Below, piece by piece: positions 6,820 to 13,935 of a stretch of 46,895 nt of DNA (the first letter of the stretch is position 1; each line of letters starts with the position of its first letter). Source of the stretch: Bacteroidia bacterium (GTDB lineage: Bacteria > Bacteroidota > Bacteroidia > Bacteroidales > Prolixibacteraceae); NCBI GenBank assembly GCA_026391655.1, contig JAPLDR010000018.1, forward strand, positions 196,581 through 243,475. Direction: 5' to 3'. The notes under the pieces are model-generated. The model was not told where the DNA came from. It saw only the letters and a list, made by a program, of their open reading frames with translations, and searched no databases. A program made the translations under genes and the position numbers.

Positions 6820-7705
6820 GGATTAACTCATCTGCCCGTTTTTCTTTCTCATCGTTTTGAAAAGCAAGTTCTTTGTTGGCAATGATTAACTCATCTGCCC
6901 GTTTTTCTTTCTCATCGTTTTGGAAAGCAAGTTCTTTATTGGCAATGATTAATTCATCTGCCCTTTTTTCTTTCTCATTGTTCTGAAAAGCAAGTTCTTT
7001 GTTGGCAATTATTAATTCATCTGCCCGTTTTTCTTTCTCATTGTTTTGAAAGGCCAGTTCTTTGTTGGCAATGTCTAACTCTGCTGCCCGTTTTTCTTTC
7101 TCATCGTTTTGAAAGGCCAGTTCTTTGTTGGCAATACTTAACTCTTCTGCCCGTTTTTCTTTCTCATCGTTTTGGAAAGCAAGTTCTTTGTTGGCAATAA
7201 TTAACGCTGCTGCCCGTTTTTCTTTCACTTTGTTTTGGAAAGCAAGTTCTTTGTTGGCGATATCTAACTCTGCAGCCCGTTTTTCTTTCTCATTGTTCTG
7301 AAAGGCAAGTTCTTTGTTGGCAGTTCGTAACTCAATAGCCCATTTCTGCTCGGCAATGTCTCTTGCCACAACAACTGCACCAAGCACATTTCCTCTATCG
7401 TCTTTATAAACAGAACCATTAAGTAGCATATTTGTTAACTTTCCATCCATAATGGTTAAAGGAAAATTTTTCACAAAGCCTTTCGCAAATACTTCCTGAT
7501 AAATTTCACGCGCTTTTTGTGGTTCGGTAAAATAATTACCGAAGTCGGTACCCGTAAGTTTTTTGCGTGATATTTCTGTAATATTCGTAAACGCCTCATT
7601 CATATCCGTGATCTTACCATCGGTGTTGATGGTAATCAATGGATCCAAACTGGCTTCTATCAAACTTCTGGCGTATTGTGATTCCTTTGTTCTTTCTGCT
7701 TCCAT
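6458..7705 (-). CDS. Hybrid histidine kinase, N-terminal fragment
   Basis: This is the 5' part of the kinase gene completed by 4441-6819. It starts with MEAERTKESQYARSLIEAS and a PAS domain (about residues 14-130, ending VVVARDIAEQ). This is closely similar to the PAS in the downstream fragment, so the intact protein would have two near-duplicate PAS sensors separated by a long coiled coil. Residues about 132-310 are nine repeats built on ANKELAFQN-EKEKRA. After NEEKD the frame is lost and the rest (NPCKQRTCLS...) is out-of-frame translation of the same repeat. No membrane helix is visible, so sensing is probably cytoplasmic. A palindromic repeat lies just upstream at 7721-7754. Confidence 0.8.
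   Translation of the reverse strand: MEAERTKESQYARSLIEASLDPLITINTDGKITDMNEAFTNITEISRKKLTGTDFGNYFTEPQKAREIYQEVFAKGFVKNFPLTIMDGKLTNMLLNGSVYKDDRGNVLGAVVVARDIAEQKWAIELRTANKELAFQNNEKEKRAAELDIANKELAFQNKVKEKRAAALIIANKELAFQNDEKEKRAEELSIANKELAFQNDEKEKRAAELDIANKELAFQNNEKEKRADELIIANKELAFQNNEKEKRADELIIANKELAFQNDEKEKRADELIIANKELAFQNDEKEKRADELILANKELVFQNEEKDNPCKQRTCLSKRRERKKGSRVGHCRQRTCLSNRRERKKGSRVGHCRQRTCLSNRRERKTGSRVGHCRQRTCLSNRGERETCSRVSHCRQRTCLSNQRKRKTGNCKY
6465..7330 (-). repeat. 63-bp tandem repeat, 14 units, coiled coil
   Basis: Fourteen units of 63 bp encode 21 residues each (pattern IANKEL-[AV]-FQ-x-x-EKEKRA-x-EL). They form a continuous polar coiled coil between two PAS domains. Units 1-8 (upstream) carry ELAFQN, units 9-10 ELVFQN, and units 11-14 ELVFQT, showing local homogenisation. 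The sequences 6735-6780 and 6781-6826 are the same at 45 of 46 positions but only 46 bp apart instead of 63. This is where the frame breaks. Confidence 0.9.
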
Positions 7706-7720
7706 CTTGTTATCTGATTT

Positions 7721-7754
7721 AGACCTGACAGGTTTTTAGAAACCTGTCAGGTCT
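7721..7754. repeat. Dispersed palindrome, copy 1
   Basis: Perfect 15-bp arms (AGACCTGACAGGTTT and its complement) enclose a 4-nt loop. The same palindrome, apart from one arm position swapped between A and T, occurs at 32167-32199. It lies between the kinase gene and the AraC gene. It lacks a T-run, so it is better read as a dispersed repeat than as a terminator. Confidence 0.8.
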
Positions 7755-7771
7755 TTGGTCCAATTTTAATT

Positions 7772-8332
7772 TCAAATTTCTTCAATCGGGCTGCGCCTTT
7801 TTTCCTTCAATAGTCTGAAATGAGACGGCGAGAGTCCTGTAACTTTTTTAAATTGATTCGATAAATGCGCAACACTGCTGTAATTCATCTTCCACGCAAT
7901 TTCCGTAATGTTTAATTCATCATAAATGATCAATTCTTTGATCCGTTCAACTTTATGAGAGATGATAAATTGCTCAATCGTAGATCCCTGGACTTCAGAA
8001 AACAAATTTGCCAGGTAAGTATAGTCGTGATTTATTTTTTCACTTAAATAATCAGAAAAGTTCACTTTGACTATTTCATCTGAATGATGTACCATTTCAA
8101 CTACTATATTCTTAATTTTTTCAATTAATACAGACCGCTTGTCGTCCATTAATTCAAATCCGGCGGCGTCTAAAGCAATTCTTACCTGCTCCCGCTGTTC
8201 CTCCGAAATGTTTTCCATGATCTCGACTTCACCTAATTCGATCAGGATAAAATGAAGTCCAAGTCGTTTCAAGGTTTCTTTCACCGCCAATTTGCAGCGG
8301 TTACTCACCATGTATTTGATATATAATTTCAA
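7772..8332 (-). CDS. AraC-type regulator with HMA-like N-terminus (1)
   Basis: This 186-residue regulator has an AraC helix-turn-helix domain at about residues 95-180 (YLANLFSEVQGSTIEQFIISHKVERIKELI; ITEIAWKMNYSSVAHLSNQF; KKVTGLSPSHFR). The first 65 residues (KLYIKYMVSNRCKLAV, LKRLGLHFILIELGEVEI, ALDAAGFELMDD) follow the beta-alpha-beta order of heavy-metal-associated domains. However, the metal loop is MVSNRC, with a single Cys instead of CxxC. I place the start at a TTG (8330-8332) because the paralog at 9257-9817 aligns from its own TTG and both are then exactly 186 residues; the ATG at 8309-8311 would delete the first strand. Its promoter carries the shared box (8359-8426), suggesting autoregulation or cross-regulation. 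Confidence 0.8.
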   Translation of the reverse strand: MKLYIKYMVSNRCKLAVKETLKRLGLHFILIELGEVEIMENISEEQREQVRIALDAAGFELMDDKRSVLIEKIKNIVVEMVHHSDEIVKVNFSDYLSEKINHDYTYLANLFSEVQGSTIEQFIISHKVERIKELIIYDELNITEIAWKMNYSSVAHLSNQFKKVTGLSPSHFRLLKEKRRSPIEEI

Positions 8333-8358
8333 ATATTTTCTTTTTAGACAGATTCGGG

Positions 8359-8426
8359 CAAAGATGTACAACTTAATTCACAATTGTGTTACACAACTTT
8401 AGTATTAAGTTACATGATTCACACAT
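8359..8426 (-). promoter_or_regulatory. AraC-linked promoter, box copy C
   Basis: The minus strand reads ATGTGTGAATCATGTAAC (8409-8426), 17 of 18 identical to copies A and B. It is followed by exactly 42 nt and CATCTTTG (8359-8366), which lies 26 nt before the TTG start of the AraC gene. The identical spacing supports a real activator site. Confidence 0.6.
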
Positions 8427-8610
8427 TCGCGCATATGAAATGTATTATGCGTTTGATTGCATGAATAATTTAAGGATTAATCTCCTTTATCTTTCATAAT
8501 TTAAGGAGATAACCTCAGCGGATTACTCACAAAAAAGATTGGTTTAACAGACGCTTTTATGTTTGAATTTTCCTTCTTTGTATTGGAAAAACCTGTTTTG
8601 GGGCAATAAA
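8427..8610. other. Intergenic stretch, no gene seen
   Basis: No reading frame with family character was found. ATAATTTAAGGA-like motifs recur at about 8464-8510, and ATCTCCTT pairs with AAGGAGAT across a long loop. No function is assigned. Confidence 0.3.
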
Positions 8611-8650
8611 AAGACCTGGATTAACTTTATCGGTAATAAAGTTCATCCAG
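8611..8650 (-). terminator. Probable terminator of AraC-2/exported gene unit
   Basis: On the minus strand, CTGGATGAACTTTAT pairs with ATAAAGTTAATCCAG (one mismatch) around a short loop and runs into CTTTTTATT. It lies 150 bp past the stop at 8801, the nearest upstream minus-strand gene. Confidence 0.5.
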
Positions 8651-8800
8651 ATTAAATGAAATGAGCATGATTGAAAATCACCAATCGGAAGGAATATAAA
8701 CTTCATGCGAATTCCATGTGGCCTTTTAAAAAAAAATTATATACGCATGAAATGAATATCAGATTTATTTCAAACCGACTAATTCCTGGTGCAATAAAGC

Positions 8801-9160
8801 TTACAGCAAAAGAATTAAAAGCAGGATGATAATTATAATTGCTCCTACAGAAAGATAAATTCCTCCGTTAGAGACAGTGGCAGAGTTAGCGTTAGCATCG
8901 TTTTTACTGCTTGCCTTGAGATCATTTTTAATCGTGCGCAACTCTTTCCGTAATTCTTTCTTTTCTGATGCACTCAGCGTTGAACGATCCATCGCTTTAA
9001 TGGTTTCTACCCTGGCAATTAAAACACTAACGTCTACTGATTTAACAGTATTCGTTGCAGCTACCGTAACCGGACTCGGATCTGTTGCTGCCTGTAATTG
9101 CGTTGGAACAAATAATAACATTACGAATGCTGCCATTAAACTCAGCGTTAACTTTTTCAT
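8801..9160 (-). CDS. Exported tail-anchored small protein (paralog 2)
   Basis: This 119-residue protein has a signal peptide (MKKLTLSLMAAFVMLLFVPTQLQAA), a charged helical core (IKAMDRSTLSASEKKELR, residues about 48-65), a short Asn/Ser/Ala spacer, and a C-terminal hydrophobic segment (GGIYLSVGAIIIIILLLILLL). The core and tail match the product at 1281-1670. Such proteins are frequent in Bacteroidota and have no assigned function. An upstream in-frame ATG at 9193 would put a polar leader before the signal peptide, so 9160 is preferred. The gene follows an AraC-type regulator by 96 bp. Its own boxed promoter (9197-9264) overlaps the end of that regulator gene, so it can be induced separately. 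Confidence 0.8.
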   Translation of the reverse strand: MKKLTLSLMAAFVMLLFVPTQLQAATDPSPVTVAATNTVKSVDVSVLIARVETIKAMDRSTLSASEKKELRKELRTIKNDLKASSKNDANANSATVSNGGIYLSVGAIIIIILLLILLL

Positions 9161-9196
9161 GTGAATAAATTTTAGATGTGAATAAATTTTCATTCA

Positions 9197-9264
9197 CAAA
9201 GGTCAGCTCTGTTAGTCCGAAAAACGTTATAAAATTTCTGAAAAAAGTTACATCATTCACACAT
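9197..9264 (-). promoter_or_regulatory. AraC-linked promoter, box copy B
   Basis: The minus strand carries ATGTGTGAATGATGTAAC (9247-9264), identical to copy A, then exactly 42 nt, then GACCTTTG (9197-9204), 36 nt before the start at 9160. The box overlaps the last codons and stop of the upstream AraC gene (stop at 9257-9259), yet the non-coding part is conserved too, so selection on the site is likely. Confidence 0.6.
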
Positions 9265-9817
9265 TGTCCAATGTGTCTTGTCTTTTGCACCTGAGCTGCT
9301 TGAAAAAGGTAGGCGTTAATCCCGTGACTTTCTTGAACTGGCTGGATAAGTGTGCCACGCTGCTGTAGTTCAGTTGAAAGGATATTTCAGTAAGATTGAG
9401 TTCATCATATAAGAGCAATTCTTTTACGCGTTCAATTTTGTGTGATATAATATAATGCTCAATCGTAGTGCCTGTTACTTCCGAAAAAAGGTTGGAGAGA
9501 TGGGTGTAATCTTCTTTGAGTTTTTCACTGATTAAATCCGAAAAATTTCGTGGATAAGGTTCGTCGGCATAATGTATCATCTCGATGATGATATTTTTCA
9601 TTTTTTCAATCAGAATGGCTTTTTTGTCATCCATGAGTTCAAGCCCTGATTTCGATAATGCACTTTTCAGCTGATCCAGCTGTTTCGTAGTAATTTTCTC
9701 TTTGACATCAACTTCACCTAAATCCAACTTTGTATAATGCAGCCCGAGTTTCTCCAACTCCGACTTCACCACCATTTTGCAGCGGATCGATACCATGTAT
9801 TTGATGAAGATTTTCAA
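9257..9817 (-). CDS. AraC-type regulator with HMA-like N-terminus (2)
   Basis: This is a paralog of 7772-8332 with the same length, 186 residues. The N-terminal 65 residues (LKIFIKYMVSIRCKMVV, LEKLGLHYTKLDLGEVDV, ALSKSGLELMDD) follow the order of an HMA/CopZ-like ferredoxin fold, with the metal loop reduced to MVSIRC. A helical linker (ILIEKMKNIIIEMIHYAD) leads to the AraC HTH domain (HLSNLFSEVTGTTIEHYII; LTEISFQLNYSSVAHLSSQF; KKVTGLTPTFFKQ). The start is a TTG at 9815-9817; the protein similarity to the paralog reaches back to it, whereas the first ATG (9794-9796) would remove strand one. It precedes the exported protein gene at 8801-9160. The shared box is not obvious upstream; only a GTTACAT-like fragment is seen near 9853. 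Confidence 0.8.
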   Translation of the reverse strand: MKIFIKYMVSIRCKMVVKSELEKLGLHYTKLDLGEVDVKEKITTKQLDQLKSALSKSGLELMDDKKAILIEKMKNIIIEMIHYADEPYPRNFSDLISEKLKEDYTHLSNLFSEVTGTTIEHYIISHKIERVKELLLYDELNLTEISFQLNYSSVAHLSSQFKKVTGLTPTFFKQLRCKRQDTLDNV

Positions 9818-10083
9818 AGTTTTATAGGTTATCGCGGAAATTTTGTGCCGTTACGTTACATTTCTAAAGTTTCAAGTTCATGCTGCTGTTAAAACGATTG
9901 CAGCTAAATTAAGATAACTCAGATTACACAATATTTGTTCAAATTTAAATAATAATACCAGAATACCAAAGCAATATTTTAAATTGATCCTTCCGGACAC
10001 TCACTCATTCATTTCTTATTATCGTTCTGAAACACCAATTTGGCACATTGACAAACTAACCTCTTAGAAGGCATTTGTTATCG
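9818..10083. other. Divergent intergenic region, little structure
   Basis: This AT-rich region lies between the minus-strand AraC gene and plus-strand metG. Apart from the metG promoter immediately downstream (10084-10115) and the 9853 fragment noted for the AraC gene, no gene or strong structure was seen. Confidence 0.3.
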
Positions 10084-10115
10084 TTTGATTCTTGTGTCTG
10101 ATAGTATTATCTTTG
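10084..10115 (+). promoter_or_regulatory. metG promoter
   Basis: A TTTG (10084-10087) and TATCTTTG (10108-10115), 20 nt apart, match the -33/-7 pair of Bacteroidota primary promoters. The -7 box is 42 nt upstream of the metG start. Confidence 0.65.
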
Positions 10116-10157
10116 CACCGCTGTTTCTGATACAACATATTAAGAAGATATCATCCG

Positions 10158-11396
10158 ATGAAGAATTTTAAACGAACGCTGATCACCTCGGCTTTACCGT
10201 ATGCCAATGGCCCTGTTCATATTGGCCATCTTTCAGGAGTGTATGTCCCTGCCGATATTTATGCGCGTTACCTCCGCCTCAAAGGTGAAGAGGTTGCGTT
10301 TATCGGTGGTTCGGACGAGCATGGCGTTCCGATCACTTTAAAGGCTAAAAAAGAGGGCATTACACCTCAGGATGTGGTCGATAAATACCATTGTATAATC
10401 AAAGATTCGTTCGAAAAATTCGGTATATCTTTTGATATTTATTCGCGGACGAGTGCAAAAATTCACCACGATACTGCCTCCGAAATTTTCAAAACGCTTT
10501 ACGACAAAGGGGCCTTTATCGAACAAACCTCCGAACAGTTTTACGACGAAGAGGCCAACCAATTTCTGGCCGACCGCTATATCACAGGAACCTGCCCCAA
10601 ATGTCATTACGAGAAAGCGTATGGCGATCAGTGCGAGAGTTGCGGAAGTACACTCAACGCTACCGACCTGATTGATCCAAAGTCGGTGCTTAGCGGGAAC
10701 AAACCCGTAATGAAGGCAACAAAACACTGGTTTTTGCCACTCGATCAATATGAACCCTGGCTGCGTGAATGGATTCTTGAAGGTCACAAAGAGTGGAAAC
10801 CCAATGTTTACGGGCAGTGTAAGTCGTGGATCGACGGAGGATTGAATCCGCGTGCTGTTACGCGTGACCTCGATTGGGGGGTTCCGGTTCCCATTGAAGG
10901 AGCCGAAGGGAAAGTACTTTACGTGTGGTTCGATGCCCCTATCGGATATATTTCGGCCACAAAGGAATGGACACCCGAATGGGAAAAATGGTGGAAAGAT
11001 CCTGAAACCAAGTTGATTCATTTTATCGGAAAGGACAATATCGTGTTTCACTGTATCATCTTTCCTACCATACTTAAAGCCGAAGGGTCTTATATATTAC
11101 CCGAAAATGTTCCGGCCAACGAGTTCCTCAATCTTGAAGGGGATAAAATCTCAACTTCACGCAATTGGGCAGTATGGTTACATGAATACCTGCTGGAATT
11201 TCCCGGCAGGCAGGATGTTCTCAGGTACACCCTGTGTTCAAATGCTCCGGAAACCAAAGATAATGATTTTACATGGAAAGATTTTCAAACAAGAAATAAC
11301 AGCGAACTGGTTGCTATCTTTGGTAATTTCATCAATCGTACATTGGTTTTAACAAATAATTATTTTAAAGGAATTGTTCCTGAAATAAAGAATTAA
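10158..11396 (+). CDS. metG: Methionyl-tRNA synthetase, N-terminal part (frameshifted)
   Basis: MetG charges tRNA-Met in the cytosol and is normally essential. This part contains the catalytic Rossmann core. The HIGH motif is at residues 21-24 (PVHIGHLSG), the SDEHG segment follows, and the zinc knuckle with CPKC and CESCG is at about 145-163. The KMSKS-loop variant KISTS is at 330-334, followed by RNWAVW. The anticodon-binding domain begins at [11 protein letters not shown]. The frame stops at 11394-11396 after GIVPEIKN. Reading one base back at 11387 gives GIVPEIK-ELTEYD and continues into 11390-12190, so a single A appears to be missing from the short A run at 11387-11389. Both halves are otherwise perfect, which suggests a sequencing or assembly error or a very recent mutation. 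Confidence 0.93.
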   Translation: MKNFKRTLITSALPYANGPVHIGHLSGVYVPADIYARYLRLKGEEVAFIGGSDEHGVPITLKAKKEGITPQDVVDKYHCIIKDSFEKFGISFDIYSRTSAKIHHDTASEIFKTLYDKGAFIEQTSEQFYDEEANQFLADRYITGTCPKCHYEKAYGDQCESCGSTLNATDLIDPKSVLSGNKPVMKATKHWFLPLDQYEPWLREWILEGHKEWKPNVYGQCKSWIDGGLNPRAVTRDLDWGVPVPIEGAEGKVLYVWFDAPIGYISATKEWTPEWEKWWKDPETKLIHFIGKDNIVFHCIIFPTILKAEGSYILPENVPANEFLNLEGDKISTSRNWAVWLHEYLLEFPGRQDVLRYTLCSNAPETKDNDFTWKDFQTRNNSELVAIFGNFINRTLVLTNNYFKGIVPEIKN

Positions 11397-12190
11397 CTGA
11401 ATATGACAAGAGTACACTGAACGAATTAACCAGCCTTAAAACTGAGGTTGAAAAATCACTCGAAACTTACCGCTTCCGCGAAGCGCTGAAAAACGCCATG
11501 GACATGGCTCGTCTGGGGAATAAGTACCTCGCAGATATGGAGCCCTGGAAGGTTGTGAAGAGTGATCCTGAACGCGTAAAAACGATTATGAACATCTCGC
11601 TCCAGATCACTTCAAATCTGACCATTGTTTTTGAGCCATTTCTTCCGTTCACAACAGAAAAACTGCGCCGAATTATGAACCTTGATAAATTTGACTGGCA
11701 GGAACTCGGTCGGACTGATCTTATCGGAGCAGGCCACAAAATAAACACACCGGAACTTCTTTTCGATAAAATTGAAGATGAAGCGATTCAGGCGCAGATT
11801 GATAAGTTGCAGACAACCAAAAAAGCAAATGAACTTGAAGAGGTTATGATTAATCCAACCAAAGAAAACATTGAATACGAGGATTTCGCCAAAATGGACA
11901 TCCGTATTGGGACGATAATAGCCGCCGAGAAAGTGGCCAAAACCAGGAAATTACTAAAACTCACCATCGATACAGGAATTGATAAACGAACTGTGGTGTC
12001 GGGAATTGCCGAGTATTTTGAACCTGAAAAGATTATCGGACAGCAAGTTTCAATATTGATGAACCTGGCTCCGAAAAACCTGAAAGGGATTGAATCGCAG
12101 GGAATGATCCTTATGGCTGAGAATACCGACGGATCACTCGTATTCGTTACACCTGCTACAAGAATCAAAGAAGGTTCCGAAGTCAGGTAG
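11390..12190 (+). CDS. metG: Methionyl-tRNA synthetase, C-terminal part (frameshifted)
   Basis: This continues metG in the -1 frame relative to 10158-11396; the coordinates start at the first codon in frame rather than at a start codon (the first ATG is at 11498). It carries the rest of the helical anticodon-binding domain ([36 protein letters not shown]) and, from about [12 protein letters not shown], a Trbp111-like OB-fold tRNA-binding domain ([38 protein letters not shown]). This C-terminal OB domain promotes dimerisation and tRNA binding in many bacterial MetG proteins. Joined, the protein would have about 677 residues, the usual length. If the frameshift were real, this part would need re-initiation, and neither half alone should aminoacylate. 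Confidence 0.9.
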   Translation, partial: ELTEYDKSTLNELTSLKTEVEKSLETYRFREALKNAMDMARLGNKYLADMEPWKVVKSDPERVKTIMNISLQITSNLTIVFEPFLPFTTEKLRRIMNLDKFDWQELGRTDLIGAGHKINTPELLFDKIEDEAIQAQIDKLQTTKKANELEEVMINPTKENIEYEDFAKMDIRIGTIIAAEKVAKTRKLLKLTIDTGIDKRTVVSGIAEYFEPEKIIGQQVSILMNLAPKNLKGIESQGMILMAENTDGSLVFVTPATRIKEGSEVR

Positions 12191-12247
12191 CTGAGAGTGG
12201 CTGGGAGAGACCTGAAGAAGGGGAAAAAAGGAAATTTTAGAAAAACG

Positions 12248-12403
12248 AGAGGCTGTCTCAAAAGTCCTTTTTAACCGCTAAGTTCGCTAAGTTGTCGCAA
12301 AGTACGCAAAGTTAAAATATTGTATTTCTTAGCTTTGCGATCTCTGCGATGTTCCTTTGTGACCTTTGCGGTAAAAAATATTTTTCCTTTTGAGACAGCC
12401 TCT
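12248..12403. mobile_element. MITE-like palindromic element, 156 bp
   Basis: Perfect 17-bp terminal inverted repeats (AGAGGCTGTCTCAAAAG at 12248-12264 and its complement at 12387-12403) enclose a non-coding interior. The interior is itself an imperfect palindrome of CGCAAAG/CTTTGCG motifs. It contains no transposase gene, so it is probably a non-autonomous element or an intergenic repeat mobilised in trans. No target-site duplication is evident. It lies between metG and the Crp-type gene, which converge here, and its hairpin might also terminate transcription. Confidence 0.65.
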
Positions 12404-12425
12404 AACCTCAATTATTCACTTTCTG

Positions 12426-13130
12426 CTAATATTTTGTAAGATTCGCCACTTTTGTGAGTCCGGGAAGATTAATAATTTTAATTTTTCGTCCCTGAAGATC
12501 AATCAGCTTGTCCTGTTTAAACTCCGATAGAAGACGAATGATTGACTCTGTAGCGGTGCCTACCGTGTTAGCCAACTCTTCTCTTGTTAATGAAATCTGG
12601 AGCGTTTGATCGGCATCCACATCGAAGTTATCCTTCAGGAGCAACAGAACCTCAGCAAGTCGTTCACGTACCGTTTTCTGAGCAATATCCGTTATGTATT
12701 CATTTGCCTCCTTTAACTCAGCGCAAACGATTCTCAGCATAGCAAGCGAAAATGACGGATTCTTCTCAATCAGGTTGAGAAGGGTTTTATACGGAATGTG
12801 ACACAATAAAGCATCTTCAATAATTTTCGAAGTTGTGCAGGCCGATTCCTGACTTAACAGCGACCGATAAGCAATAATATCTCCCTTTTTAGCGAAGCGG
12901 ATGATCATCTCTTTACCATCGATGCCTGTCTTATAAACCTTTACAATGCCTCTGATAATACAGTAAAACCCTGTAAGTCTGCTACCTTCTTTATAAATAA
13001 TGCTCCCTTTTTTGTAAGCGGTGCAGGTCTTTTCAAAATTCAGGCTTTTAAGTTCTTCTTCGCTTAATGACTTGAAAAAGCGAAAACCTGAGAGATTGAT
13101 ATCTTCTGTTGATTCGTTATTATTCTTCAT
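12426..13130 (-). CDS. Crp/Fnr-family transcription regulator
   Basis: This 234-residue regulator has a cyclic-nucleotide-binding-type beta-roll (about residues 15-135: GSIIYKEGSRLTGFYCIIRG, IIRFAKKGDIIAYRSLLS), a dimer helix, and a C-terminal Crp winged HTH (about 165-225: ISLTREELANTVGTATESII, RLLSEFKQDKLIDLQGRKI). The effector is unknown. The roll lacks the full RxE-SA cAMP motif of true Crp (the RSLLSQES segment differs), and there is no N-terminal Cys cluster as in Fnr. The start at 13130 (MKNNNES) is chosen because the 15 codons before it encode an unlikely hydrophobic leader. The gene is divergent from the YceI gene across 132 bp, a plausible control target. Confidence 0.85.
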   Translation of the reverse strand: MKNNNESTEDINLSGFRFFKSLSEEELKSLNFEKTCTAYKKGSIIYKEGSRLTGFYCIIRGIVKVYKTGIDGKEMIIRFAKKGDIIAYRSLLSQESACTTSKIIEDALLCHIPYKTLLNLIEKNPSFSLAMLRIVCAELKEANEYITDIAQKTVRERLAEVLLLLKDNFDVDADQTLQISLTREELANTVGTATESIIRLLSEFKQDKLIDLQGRKIKIINLPGLTKVANLTKY

Positions 13131-13262
13131 ATTCAAGATAAATAGTATGAACTTTTTAGCGCCGTAAAGATACAATTTAACTTGTGAATTTTATACAAGC
13201 TTCTTTTTGAAACAAAAGCAGTGGTTTAATCGTTTTAAAAGTGTAATTAAAAATATAAGGAT

Positions 13263-13910
13263 ATGAATAATCAAGGATTAAAATCAACGGTCAAAACAAA
13301 GGGGTTTGCAGATTTCAGACGGTTTAAAACGTCATTCATTATTATGGTAGTGATGTTTCTTGGGTTTAGTGTAATAGTGAATGCAACTGAATACGTTGTG
13401 GATAAGGCCACCAGTAAAGTAAAGTGGGAAGCAAAAAAAGTGACAGGAAAGCATAACGGTTCCATTTCGTTCGGTAATGGTTCGGTTTCGGTTACAGATA
13501 ATAAAATATCAGGAGGATCTTTTGTTATTGATATGAAAACAATAGCAGATGAAGATATTACGGATGAAGGCATGAAATCAAAACTGATGGGACACCTTTC
13601 TTCGGATGATTTTTTCTCCGTTGTCAAATTCCCTGAATCAAATATGGCTATTAAAAAAGTGACTTTGGTGTCGGGCGAGGAATACCGGTTTATAGCCGAC
13701 CTTACAATAAAAGGGATCACTAACCCTGTTGAATTCAATGCGAAAGTTTCAGTTAATGGGGATAAACTTAATGCAGAAGGGATTATTACTGTGAACAGAA
13801 CCCTTTTTGGTATCAAATACGGTTCCGGCAGCTTTTTCCAGGGACTGGGAGATAAGGTGATTTACGATGATTTTACACTGGCTTTTAATGTTGTTGCTCT
13901 GAAAAAATAA
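13263..13910 (+). CDS. YceI-family exported protein
   Basis: This 215-residue protein has an N-terminal signal anchor (TSFIIMVVMFLGFSVIVNA, about residues 25-43) and a YceI lipocalin-like domain (45-213). The domain shows YVVDKATSKVKWEAKKVTGKH, GSFVIDMKTI, LMGHLSSDDFFSVVKFPES, ADLTIKGITNPVEFNAKV and TLFGIKYGSGSFFQGLGD. Family members bind isoprenoid or amphipathic lipids in the periplasm and are often induced by stress or high pH. The specific ligand is not predictable. It is divergent from a Crp-type regulator, which may control it, and is followed by a strong terminator. Confidence 0.88.
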   Translation: MNNQGLKSTVKTKGFADFRRFKTSFIIMVVMFLGFSVIVNATEYVVDKATSKVKWEAKKVTGKHNGSISFGNGSVSVTDNKISGGSFVIDMKTIADEDITDEGMKSKLMGHLSSDDFFSVVKFPESNMAIKKVTLVSGEEYRFIADLTIKGITNPVEFNAKVSVNGDKLNAEGIITVNRTLFGIKYGSGSFFQGLGDKVIYDDFTLAFNVVALKK

Positions 13911-13935
13911 ATTTCTCATTTCAAGATTTGGATTT

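Noticed and set aside
6559-6885. Open frame on the plus strand across the kinase repeat, with repeated FVGNDQLCCPFFF units
   Set aside because: It is the antisense of the 63-bp tandem repeat, which stays open in several frames because the unit length is a multiple of 3. It has no start context or homology character.
10338-11051. Long minus-strand open frame of 237 codons inside metG
   Set aside because: It lies fully antisense to the strongly conserved metG catalytic domain, and its product has no recognisable motif.
11385-11396. Programmed -1 ribosomal frameshift in metG
   Set aside because: There is no X-XXY-YYZ slippery heptamer and no obvious downstream pseudoknot, and MetG is not known to use frameshifting. 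A missing A is simpler.
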